Shown here one piece after another: positions 5,602 through 11,281 of a stretch of DNA of 11,281 nucleotides. A program made the translations under genes and the position numbers. The first letter of the stretch is position 1; each line of letters begins with the position of its first letter. Origin of the DNA: Thermoplasmata archaeon (GTDB taxonomy: Archaea > Thermoplasmatota > Thermoplasmata > Lutacidiplasmatales > UBA184); NCBI GenBank assembly GCA_021798415.1, contig JAJZGO010000046.1:1-11281 (forward strand), written 5' to 3'. The notes under the pieces are model-generated. The model was not told the DNA's origin and did no database searches. It saw only the letters and a program-made list of their open reading frames with translations.

Positions 5602-7809
5602 CTAGGGGTGGGGCGGGGGGGCGGCCGCGCCCGTGGAGACGTCGACCTCGACGCTCTCGCCCGGGCCGACCCACGCGCTCCCGCCCGCGGTCTCGAGGCG
5701 GAGCGCCGCACCGCCCGTCCAGTCGACCGACAGCCGACCCGAGTCGTAGCGGAGCCGGGCGGTGCCCGTCCCGACGCGCAGGCCGTCGATCGATGCCCGA
5801 AGGAGAGCTTCCGGGAACGCGGGCCGGACCGCAAGGCAGGGCTCCCGCCCGTCGACCGCGAGCCCCCACAGCCGCTCGAAGAGGATCGTGAGGAACGGGG
5901 CGACGCTGAAGCCGAGCACGAAGCACGAGTCGAACGGCTCCTCCCGGTCGCCTCGGAAGCACTCGTTCGCGTGCGGAGCCTCGGCCGCGAGCTGGCGCGC
6001 GATCGAAGTAAGGTAGGCGAATCCGAGGTCGCGTTCTCCCGCCGCGAGCGCCGCGTCGGCGGCCCACGCGGTCGCGATGGGCCAGACCTGCCCGTCGTGG
6101 TAGGCGCGCGGGTCGAACGCCGGGTCCGCGCTCGAGAGCGTCCGCACCCCCCACGGTGTCGTCAGGTCGTCGCGAGCGGCCCGCCGGACGACCGAGCGCG
6201 CCGCCTCGGGCGAGAGGAGTCCCGCGCTGACCGCCCGCAGGGCGTTCGGCCGCAGCTTGGCGACCGGCTCGCCCGCCCGAAGCGAGTCGTAGAGGTACCC
6301 CTCCTGCGGCCAGGCGTAGCGGCTCGTGACGGAGGCGGCGACCCGCTCGGCGAGCGCCGTGAGCGCGGCCGGCTCCTCCGGGCCGGGGGAACCCGCGAGG
6401 AGCTCGGCCGTCGCCCGAAGCGCTCCCCGCCAGAGGACCTGGACGTCGATCGCATGGTCCCGACGGTCCGTCGAATCCCAGATCGTCGTGTCCGGCGCGT
6501 CGATGCCGTAGCGGATCCGTGCCACCGGTCCGGCCGCGGCCTCCATCGTCTCCGCCTCGCCGCCGTTCCTCAGGAGGCCCGTTTCGGCGTCGGACCGGGC
6601 GCGGCCCCATCCCGCGATCCGGGCGAGCGCGTCTCGCCAGGGCCCCGGCACGGAGGCACGGCCCGCGTGGCGCGCGAGGCGGAGGACGAGCTCGGGGTAG
6701 TAGAGGGTCGTGTCGGAGGTGCCGTAGAGGAAGAGCGGACCCGGGGCGATCTGCATGGGGAGCTCGCCGGGCTCCCCGCCCAGGAGCGGCAGCTCCGACC
6801 GCGACTGGAACCGGAAGACCGAATCGATCGAGCGCTCGGCCCAGTCGAAATCGCCGAGCCAGAGGACCGCCGGAAGCATCCAAGCGAGGTCCCGGCACCA
6901 GATCGCCGCGTACCAAGGGTACCCGGCGACCAGGCCGACGAGGCCGTCGCCGGGCGCCGAGTACAGGCGGCGGAGCGCCGAACGGGCGAGCGCGTACGCG
7001 CGTTCGAGCTCGGGCGCCTCGGGGAACCGGAGCGTCGGCGTGCGCGCCTCCCAGGCGACCCGAGCGCGCTCGGCGCGGTCGGCGGCCTCGATCGGGTCGC
7101 CGATCGCGAGCTCGGACGACGCCGGGTCGGGGACCGAGCGTTCGAGCCCTCCCGAGATGAGGAACGTGACCTCGACCGGTCCCTCGGGGGTCAGAACGAC
7201 CTCGTGGTCCGACGCGACCTCCTCGACCGGCCCTTCCCGAGAGGTCCCGTCCCAGGCGGCCCCGTTGACGTAGAGGCGCGAGGGGGGCACGCTCGAGCGG
7301 AACGAAAGGGCGTAGCTGCGTTGGCGGACCCGCAGCTCGCCAGGTCGCGCGATCGCGCGGTAGCTGGTGGGCCGGATCCCCTCGACGAGGACGGGCAACA
7401 GGAACGGCACGAACCGGCTGCGCAGGGTCAGCGTGAGGGCCGGTCCGTCGGTCAGCGAACACCGGAGGCGACGGACCGCGCCCGGCGGCTCCTCGGTGGC
7501 CACGACGGTCTCCGCGACCTCGAGCCGGCCGAAGCGGTGGCGGGTCCGCCAGCGGTCCGTCCCGCCGGGAGCCTCGACGAGCGTCTCGGGCAGGGTCCGG
7601 GAGTCCCCGTCCGCGACGAGCGAGAGCCTCCATGGCCCCGTCAGGCGCACGAGCTCGCCGAACACCCCGCCCCATTCGGCGGGCGCGCCGCGCGCCTCGC
7701 GCGCGAGCTCGAGGTCCCCTCGGCCGTCGAGGAGCGCCGCGGACGAGAGGGTCGTGAGGAGGACCGGCGGGGGCCCGTAACGGGCCGGGTCGGTCGGGAT
7801 CGCCGTCAC
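5602..7809 (-). CDS. Glycogen-debranching-type glycosidase (amylo-alpha-1,6-glucosidase family)
   Basis: A 735-residue protein resembling archaeal and bacterial glycogen debranching enzymes, which hydrolyse alpha-1,6 branch glucosyl residues in the cytoplasm. An N-terminal beta-rich domain (about 1-255) matches the GDE N-terminal type. The (alpha/alpha)6 catalytic domain follows (about 258-650): AGYPWYAAIWCRD (295-307), corresponding to the family's GYPWFxxWGRD; TIWDS (442-446), where the family has WMDA; KLRPNALRA (518-526); LTTPWGVRTLS (549-559); YHDGQVWP (570-577); and NECF (615-618) with a conserved-type Glu. A short beta tail follows, ending in Pro-rich residues. No signal peptide is seen. 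GTG at 7809 overlaps the stop of the 160-residue upstream gene by four bases. Cys305 in place of the usual Gly and the altered WMDA motif leave room for a different glycan substrate. Confidence 0.85.
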   Translation of the reverse strand: MTAIPTDPARYGPPPVLLTTLSSAALLDGRGDLELAREARGAPAEWGGVFGELVRLTGPWRLSLVADGDSRTLPETLVEAPGGTDRWRTRHRFGRLEVAETVVATEEPPGAVRRLRCSLTDGPALTLTLRSRFVPFLLPVLVEGIRPTSYRAIARPGELRVRQRSYALSFRSSVPPSRLYVNGAAWDGTSREGPVEEVASDHEVVLTPEGPVEVTFLISGGLERSVPDPASSELAIGDPIEAADRAERARVAWEARTPTLRFPEAPELERAYALARSALRRLYSAPGDGLVGLVAGYPWYAAIWCRDLAWMLPAVLWLGDFDWAERSIDSVFRFQSRSELPLLGGEPGELPMQIAPGPLFLYGTSDTTLYYPELVLRLARHAGRASVPGPWRDALARIAGWGRARSDAETGLLRNGGEAETMEAAAGPVARIRYGIDAPDTTIWDSTDRRDHAIDVQVLWRGALRATAELLAGSPGPEEPAALTALAERVAASVTSRYAWPQEGYLYDSLRAGEPVAKLRPNALRAVSAGLLSPEAARSVVRRAARDDLTTPWGVRTLSSADPAFDPRAYHDGQVWPIATAWAADAALAAGERDLGFAYLTSIARQLAAEAPHANECFRGDREEPFDSCFVLGFSVAPFLTILFERLWGLAVDGREPCLAVRPAFPEALLRASIDGLRVGTGTARLRYDSGRLSVDWTGGAALRLETAGGSAWVGPGESVEVDVSTGAAAPPPHP

Positions 7810-8288
7810 CCCGGCGCTCCCGACCGCACCCGGTCCCGGAACTCGAACCAGACGAGCGGAGGGATCGCGACCGACTTGAGCTCGAGGCGGACCGTGAGCT
7901 CGCCCTCGCGCCGGCCCCAGTCGCCGTCCACGGCGAACTCGGTGCGGACCCCCGCGGCGAGCTCGAGCGGGGCCCGGGCGGAAACGGTCGACGCGGTCCG
8001 CCAGTCGGGAGCCGCCGCCGTCCGGACCCGGAAGGCATCGGAGGGAACCGACGCCCCGTCGATCCGCAGGCGCACCTCGCCGAAGGCGCCGGTGCGCAGC
8101 GGCGGGTTGGCGAGCGCAAACGAGATCCCGGCGTCCGTCCCCGCGAGCGACCCCGGCGCGTAGACCGACTCCTCGACGGTCTCCGCGATCCCGACGAGTG
8201 CCTCGAGCGAGTGCGGCCCGAACTCGACACCGACCGAGAGTCCCTGCCGCGCCAGCGACAGGACCGCGGCGAATCGCCCGGTGCTCAC
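7806..8288 (-). CDS. Small beta-sandwich protein coupled to the glycosidase
   Basis: A 160-residue protein. The N-terminal third (to about residue 50) looks helical. The rest reads as an all-beta domain: GISFALANPPLRTGAFGEVRLRIDG, then VPSDAFRVRT, PLELAAGV, ELTVRLEL and a final VWFEFRDRV strand. This order (GxxFxLxNP, DGxxVP, Pro-Leu before a Gly, a closing beta strand ending in D) resembles the beta-subunit-like domain of C-glycoside deglycosidases (DUF6379 type). That likeness is from memory and tentative. I choose GTG at 8288, 28 bases from the centre of a TATA-like box. Upstream codons in the frame run through that promoter. Its stop overlaps the glycosidase GTG by four bases, implying coupled synthesis in equal amounts and perhaps a complex. 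Carbohydrate binding is inferred, not shown. Confidence 0.72.
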   Translation of the reverse strand: MSTGRFAAVLSLARQGLSVGVEFGPHSLEALVGIAETVEESVYAPGSLAGTDAGISFALANPPLRTGAFGEVRLRIDGASVPSDAFRVRTAAAPDWRTASTVSARAPLELAAGVRTEFAVDGDWGRREGELTVRLELKSVAIPPLVWFEFRDRVRSGAPG

Positions 8289-8312
8289 GCTCGGCGGGAG
8301 GGCGTCGACCGC

Positions 8313-8318
8313 CTTTAG
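8313..8318 (-). promoter_or_regulatory. TATA-like box of the beta-sandwich/glycosidase operon
   Basis: CTAAAG on the minus strand, in GGCTAAAGGC, is centred about 28 bases ahead of the GTG at 8288. The distance matches that of the other leaderless promoters in the window and fixes the start of the 160-residue gene. Confidence 0.55.
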
Positions 8319-8340
8319 CCGTTCGCGGGAGCCGTCCGCG

Positions 8341-8577
8341 TCACGACCGGAGGGCGGGGGAAGTGGGGCTCCCGGCCGACCCTTTGCGTCGGGGCCGTCG
8401 CCGGGGGCTCCGGGGGTGGGGGAACGGGGGCGTCGGGACCGCTGGCGCACCGGGGTCCCGGTCCATCGGACGTTCGTTTGGCCACGGCGCGTGCGCCGTC
8501 TTCGGCACCGCGAACGCCGACACACGGAGGATCGCAATCTCCCCTCCGAATCCGACCGGTCCGTTCCTGTCGTCCAC
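8341..8577 (-). CDS. Candidate small ORF in the intergenic region (weak)
   Basis: This is a 78-codon frame from GTG at 8577 to TGA at 8341. The first half reads like a protein (GPVGFGGEIAILRVSAFAVP), while the second half is a Pro/Arg/Ser-rich low-complexity stretch. CAAATA on the minus strand, centred near 8604, lies 27 bases ahead of the GTG, the same spacing as at the sure leaderless genes here. Against it, about 82% of third codon positions are G or C, which is lower than in the firm genes, and nothing is recognisable. It may instead be an untranslated leader or a chance frame. Confidence 0.22.
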   Translation of the reverse strand: MDDRNGPVGFGGEIAILRVSAFAVPKTAHAPWPNERPMDRDPGAPAVPTPPFPHPRSPRRRPRRKGSAGSPTSPALRS

Positions 8578-8607
8578 GTCCGTCCCTACCCACTACGGGG
8601 TATTTGA

Positions 8608-8639
8608 CTATAGTAACGTTACAATCGTTACATTAACGA
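8608..8639. repeat. AT-rich palindrome cluster (TAACG/CGTTA half-sites)
   Basis: CTATAG (8608-8613) abuts a perfect 10-bp palindrome, GTAACGTTAC (8613-8622). It is followed by an inverted repeat, TCGTTA-CAT-TAACGA (8625-8639), which overlaps the regulator stop codon (8633-8635). CGTTACA occurs twice as a direct repeat at 8617-8623 and 8626-8632, nine bases apart. The four TAACG/CGTTA half-sites look like a multi-site binding region for a dimeric DNA-binding protein. The function is inferred. Confidence 0.5.
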
Positions 8640-9466
8640 ATTGTGGGCAGGGGCGGACCGGCCCGTCCAAAGATCGCGACCGCGACGCGCCCCTGCTCGG
8701 TGAGCGTGACGCGGGCCCGCGGCCCGGGGGCTTCCGACCGCACGAACCCCCAGCGGGTCTCGAGCGGCTCGAGGCGTCGTCGCAGGCGCCCGTGCTGCGC
8801 TTGCGGCGATGCCGCGGGGGCTCCGCCGGGGCCGCGACGGTCGAGCCCGAGCTCTCGGAGGAGCTCGTGCTTGCGCAGCGAGCCCCCCCGCCGTTCGAGC
8901 GCCTCGAGGACCGCGACGAGCTCGGGCGCGGGGGCCCGCAGCGTGTAAACCCCGACCGGATCGATCCGGTCCACGACGTCGTGGACGGCGTCGACCCGGG
9001 GCAGCCGGCCCGAGTACCACGCCCGGGAGACCTGGACGTAGTACGGTTCGCCCTTCCAGAGCATGCAGGCGAGCGTCCCCGCGATCGCCGTGATCTTGGT
9101 GCCGGTCGAGACGTTCACCCGGATCGGGAGGACGTCGGAGGCGTTCCGGTCGGTCCGGCGCTCGTTCTCGAAGATCGCACGGAGCGCCGCGAGGACGCCG
9201 AAGACGTTCCAGAGGTCGGTGCGGACGACGCGAACCTCGACCGGCCACGAGCTCGACCCGAGGCGACGGACGACCTCCTCGACGAACGGCGCGGCCGCGT
9301 CGCGTTCGGCCCGGGTGATGAGGTAGACCCGGTCGGCGCGTTCGGCCTCGATCGGCTCGGTGATCCTCTCGATCTCGAACCCGACCGGGGCGATGTGGAC
9401 GCGCGCCCGCGGGTCGCCGAGGCGCGGCCCGGTCGACGGGCGTCGCGCGACGGGGCGGGGCGGCAC
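8633..9466 (-). CDS. CARF-like sensor transcriptional regulator, HFX_2341 family type
   Basis: A 277-residue predicted regulator. The N-terminal Rossmann-like domain begins at about residue 22 (RVHIAPVGFEIERITEP), continues with DRVYLITR, and has the nucleotide-binding-type motif RVNVSTGTKITAI (116-128). This pattern matches the archaeal HFX_2341 family and resembles the CARF domains of Csa3, which bind cyclic oligonucleotides. From about residue 180 comes a winged-helix-like region: LVAVLEALERRGGSLRKHELLREL, a Gly/Pro/Ala linker, then LRRRLEPLETRWGFVRSE and a wing-like ARVTLTEQGR. It probably binds DNA in response to a small ligand. The start is GTG at 9466. It has no clear Shine-Dalgarno site or TATA box, and the first 20 residues look non-conserved, so the true start is uncertain. 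It lies divergent from the MTHFR-like gene. Confidence 0.82.
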   Translation of the reverse strand: MPPRPVARRPSTGPRLGDPRARVHIAPVGFEIERITEPIEAERADRVYLITRAERDAAAPFVEEVVRRLGSSSWPVEVRVVRTDLWNVFGVLAALRAIFENERRTDRNASDVLPIRVNVSTGTKITAIAGTLACMLWKGEPYYVQVSRAWYSGRLPRVDAVHDVVDRIDPVGVYTLRAPAPELVAVLEALERRGGSLRKHELLRELGLDRRGPGGAPAASPQAQHGRLRRRLEPLETRWGFVRSEAPGPRARVTLTEQGRVAVAIFGRAGPPLPTIR

Positions 9467-9568
9467 GCGGCGGGAAGACCGGTCGCTCGGATGAGCCTAG
9501 GGGTCCGGTCCGGCCGGCGGGGCGCGCTCCGTGCGGTCCGCGCGCCGATTGCTCCCGGCGACCGTCGC

Positions 9569-9583
9569 TTGCGTCCTTCGCAA
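9569..9583. repeat. Inverted repeat in the divergent intergenic region
   Basis: TTGCG (9569-9573) and CGCAA (9579-9583) are 5-bp arms around TCCTT, about 20-35 bases upstream of the TATA-like box of the MTHFR-like gene. The site sits between the divergent regulator and that gene, which suits an operator, but the arms are short. Confidence 0.3.
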
Positions 9584-9604
9584 CGAACCGGACGAGACGA
9601 AACG

Positions 9605-9610
9605 ATTTAT
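9605..9610 (+). promoter_or_regulatory. TATA-like box of the MTHFR-like gene
   Basis: ATTTAT within CGATTTATCG is the most AT-rich point of the 184-base divergent region (9467-9650). A transcript would begin near 9634, leaving a leader of about 17 bases before the GTG at 9651. The CGAT/ATCG symmetry means it could also face the regulator, though that would give a leader of about 115 bases. Confidence 0.6.
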
Positions 9611-9650
9611 CGCGCCTCCCGTCCAAAGCCGCGGTGTCCCGGGGCGGAAC

Positions 9651-10670
9651 GTGACGAAGGCGGGGCGACCCTTGACGGAGGCACTCGGCGCCTTTCCGCT
9701 CTTCTTCGAGCCGGTCCCTCCTCCGTCGCGCGCGGGCGCGGCCCGCATCGCCGAGCGCGTCGAGGAGGTCGGCGCGCTCGTCCGTTCGGTCGGACGCGTC
9801 GACGCGATCGACGTTCCCGAGCTCGTGGACGAGAACCACGAGGGAAAGCCTCACTACCGTTCGGGGGACCTGCGCGCGTTCGCCCGAGCGCTCCAGGAGC
9901 GCACCGGCCGGCCGGCGGTCGTCAACAAGGTCGTCGCGTATCTCGAGAGCGCCGACGCGCTCGAGCGGTGGGGACGCGAGACCGTCGCGCACGGGATCCA
10001 CCAGGTCGTTCTCGTCGGTGGAGCGAGCCGGTACATCCCGTACCCGGGGCCTCCGGTCGCCGAGGCCAACGGGGTCTGCCGTCCCGTCTTCCGCGCCGTC
10101 GGGGGGCTCCTCGGCAACATCGCGATCCCCCAGCGCGTCGGAGAGCCGCACCGGATGCTGGCGAAGACGAGGACGGGCGCGGCGTTCTTCACGACGCAGC
10201 TCCTCTTTGACGCCGACCTTACGGTCCAGATGGTCCGCCAGTACGACCTGCTCTGCCGTCTCGCGTCGATCCCTCCGTCCGCCGTGCTGCTCAGCTTCGC
10301 GCCGATCGCGGACGAGGCGGACATCGAGTTCGTCCGCTGGCTCGGGGCCGATCTCCCCGATTCGGCGGAGCGGACGATCCTCGAGGGGGACGACGCCGAG
10401 GCCGCGCGGCGGAGCGCGTCGCGCGCCGTCGAGGTCTGGGAGACGGTCGTCGCGGCCGCGCGGGCGGAGGAACTGAGCGTCCCGCTCGGAGTCAACGTCG
10501 AGCAGGTCTCCGCGCGTCACCTCGCGCCGGCCGCCGACCTCCTGCGCGAGTTCGCCCGTCGCCTCCCGACGCCCTCGCCCGGGCGCCGGTCCCCGGATCC
10601 CGAGCCCACCGACGTCCGGCCGCCCGCGCCTACGGACGGAGCGGGAGAGCGGTCCCGCCTCGCGCGGTGA
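9651..10670 (+). CDS. Methylenetetrahydrofolate reductase-like protein
   Basis: A 339-residue protein with the TIM-barrel pattern of the MetF family, whose members reduce 5,10-methylene-tetrahydrofolate to the 5-methyl form for methionine synthesis. FFEPVPPP (18-25) carries a Glu at the place of the catalytic Glu28 of E. coli MetF. GAAFFTTQLLFD (176-187) matches the GAdFxxTQxxFD motif with its substrate-binding Gln. LLSFAPIADEADIEFV matches the following strand. Where E. coli has RGD (Asp120) this protein has LVGGASRY (121-128), so the flavin and folate contacts differ. The last 35 residues are a Pro/Arg/Asp-rich tail. I choose GTG at 9651 because earlier codons in the frame lie within or ahead of the TATA box; TTG at 9672 is an alternative. 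The pterin used by this archaeon is unknown. It converges with the M29-like gene, nine bases apart. Confidence 0.82.
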   Translation: MTKAGRPLTEALGAFPLFFEPVPPPSRAGAARIAERVEEVGALVRSVGRVDAIDVPELVDENHEGKPHYRSGDLRAFARALQERTGRPAVVNKVVAYLESADALERWGRETVAHGIHQVVLVGGASRYIPYPGPPVAEANGVCRPVFRAVGGLLGNIAIPQRVGEPHRMLAKTRTGAAFFTTQLLFDADLTVQMVRQYDLLCRLASIPPSAVLLSFAPIADEADIEFVRWLGADLPDSAERTILEGDDAEAARRSASRAVEVWETVVAAARAEELSVPLGVNVEQVSARHLAPAADLLREFARRLPTPSPGRRSPDPEPTDVRPPAPTDGAGERSRLAR

Positions 10671-10679
10671 GGCGGCTCC

Positions 10680-11281
10680 CTAGGTGCGCCGATCGGCCGA
10701 CCGGGCGCCTCTTCGGCGCGCGGAAGCGCGTACCACGCGCCCGTCGGACCACCACGGCCGCCCGTCCAGCTCCACGTGGGCCCCGCCGAGCGTCGTGAGG
10801 TAGCTGAACCGGGACCGGTTGCGTCCTCCGAGCGAGCGGTTGTCGCCGAGCCACAGCCCGACCGTGCGATCCGAGAGCTCGCCCACCTCGGGGGCGCGAT
10901 CGATGGCGGGGTTCAGCCCGATCGTGAGCGCGGTGGGCCGGTTCCGCCCGTGCCCTCCCCGCCGGTACGCCGACTGGAACGCTTCCCCGCCGCGGTCGAA
11001 CGAGAACTCCACGAGTCGCCCGCCGGCGAACGAAAACCGTGCCCCGACCGCGACGGGCACGTCCGCGAATCGGTCGTACGTCGGGCGGTTCGACTCCCAG
11101 GTGCCCTCGGCGACGCCGTCCGCGAGGCGCACGGCGACGAACCCCGTCGGGACCTGGGTCCACGACCCCCGCAGGGTCGGAGCGGCCGCCCGGACCCGTC
11201 CGTCCGCCACGGTCAGCGAGGCGCGCTCGATCGCGAGGTCGAGCCGGGTCCCGTTCGCGTGCCGGACGGTGACGCGACGCG
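10680..11281 (-). CDS. M29-aminopeptidase-like protein, 5' end outside window, metal ligands apparently lost
   Basis: This frame is open to the right edge; the visible part is about 200 C-terminal residues of a family that usually has 350-410. Its layout follows family M29 (AmpS/AmpT-type aminopeptidases): GTRLDLAIE, then WTQVPTGFVAVRLADGVAEGT, where the family has PxGEVxxxP...GT; then TALTIGLNPAI for aExgxGtNpxi; TVGLWLGDN for GtvHiAlG; LGGRNRSRFSYL for GGxNxSxxHxD; and HVELDGRPWWSDG near the end. At each place where M29 has a metal-binding residue this protein has another: Phe for Glu, Ala for Glu, Gly for His, Ser for His and Leu for Asp. It is therefore probably not a metallopeptidase and may be a pseudoenzyme with a binding role. 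The Arg-rich last 15 residues are not conserved-looking. The alignment is by eye. Confidence 0.65.
   Translation of the reverse strand, partial: RRVTVRHANGTRLDLAIERASLTVADGRVRAAAPTLRGSWTQVPTGFVAVRLADGVAEGTWESNRPTYDRFADVPVAVGARFSFAGGRLVEFSFDRGGEAFQSAYRRGGHGRNRPTALTIGLNPAIDRAPEVGELSDRTVGLWLGDNRSLGGRNRSRFSYLTTLGGAHVELDGRPWWSDGRVVRASARRRGARSADRRT

Larger units (their letters stand above)
8289..8632. other. Non-coding stretch between regulator and glycosidase operon
   Basis: These 344 bases contain no confident gene. The right end (about 8599-8642) is a sharply AT-rich island with inverted repeats that reaches into the end of the regulator gene. The left end holds the promoter of the glycosidase operon (8313-8318). 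The middle is GC-rich with long G runs on the plus strand and one weak small ORF. I looked for tRNA T-loop sequence, SRP and RNase P RNA hallmarks and CRISPR repeats and saw none. Confidence 0.6.

Noticed and set aside
5608..8163. 851-codon plus-strand frame opposite the glycosidase
   Set aside because: It is antisense to a gene with clear family motifs; its Arg/Glu/Asp-rich composition is the usual shadow in DNA with GC-rich third codon positions.
5579..8230. 883-codon minus-strand frame spanning the glycosidase and the small gene
   Set aside because: It is a frameshifted reading of two real genes, rich in Arg, Ser and Pro with no family motifs.
8319..8537. N-terminal extension of the 160-residue protein to 243 residues
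   Set aside because: The added residues are Arg/Pro-rich and run through the TATA-like box; GTG at 8288 fits the promoter spacing.
8320..8580. Structured RNA gene (tRNA, SRP RNA, RNase P RNA) in the intergenic stretch
   Set aside because: No tRNA T-loop consensus and none of the hallmark motifs of the other RNAs were seen on either strand.
9531..9650. N-terminal extension of the MTHFR-like protein from GTG 9531
   Set aside because: It would run through the TATA-like box at 9605-9610, and MTHFR similarity begins only around residue 14 of the shorter form.
8198..10210. 670-codon plus-strand frame across the regulator and the MTHFR-like gene
   Set aside because: It crosses a firm gene on the other strand, the AT-rich island and a second firm gene in another frame; no motif was recognised.

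Overview
The window looks like a piece of an archaeal chromosome of very high G+C content, most likely an uncultured member of the Thermoplasmatota. The evidence is a geranylgeranyl reductase for archaeal membrane lipids paired with its own 2[4Fe-4S] ferredoxin, TATA-like boxes about 27 bases ahead of several start codons (leaderless-type promoters), a regulator of the mainly archaeal HFX_2341 type, and possible N-glycosylation sites on the outer face of a membrane protein. Nearly every third codon position is G or C, so long but meaningless open frames lie opposite or beside most real genes. The phylum assignment is an inference.

Bases 1-2920 (all minus strand) hold a redox and lipid block. 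Thioredoxin reductase has its own leaderless promoter. It is followed by ferredoxin, geranylgeranyl reductase (GGR) and a truncated unknown gene, which look like one transcript with good ribosome binding sites and gaps of 25-29 bases. The ferredoxin probably supplies the electrons that GGR uses to saturate the isoprenoid chains.

Bases 2966-5570 (minus) form a tightly coupled three-gene unit: an ABC ATPase, an ABC-2 permease and a flavin reductase-family protein. Both junctions overlap by four bases. Bases 5602-8288 (minus) form a two-gene unit: a 160-residue protein of predicted beta-sandwich type, overlapping by four bases the start of a 735-residue glycogen-debranching-type (alpha/alpha)6 glycosidase.

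Bases 8289-8632 carry no confident gene. They contain an unusually AT-rich island with inverted repeats and one weak small-ORF candidate. Next come a CARF-like ligand-sensing winged-helix regulator (minus, 8633-9466), a divergent intergenic region with a TATA box and an inverted repeat, and a divergent methylenetetrahydrofolate reductase-like gene (plus, 9651-10670). The window ends in the C-terminal half of an M29-aminopeptidase-like gene (minus, 10680 to beyond 11281). Read against remembered family motifs, that gene lacks all the metal ligands that should fall in the visible part.

The least conventional items are the apparently dead M29-like protein, the beta-sandwich/glycosidase pair, the CARF-like regulator with no CRISPR genes nearby and a palindrome cluster at its 3' end, and the flavin reductase coupled to an ABC exporter. 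No rRNA, tRNA, CRISPR array, transposase or insertion sequence was seen.
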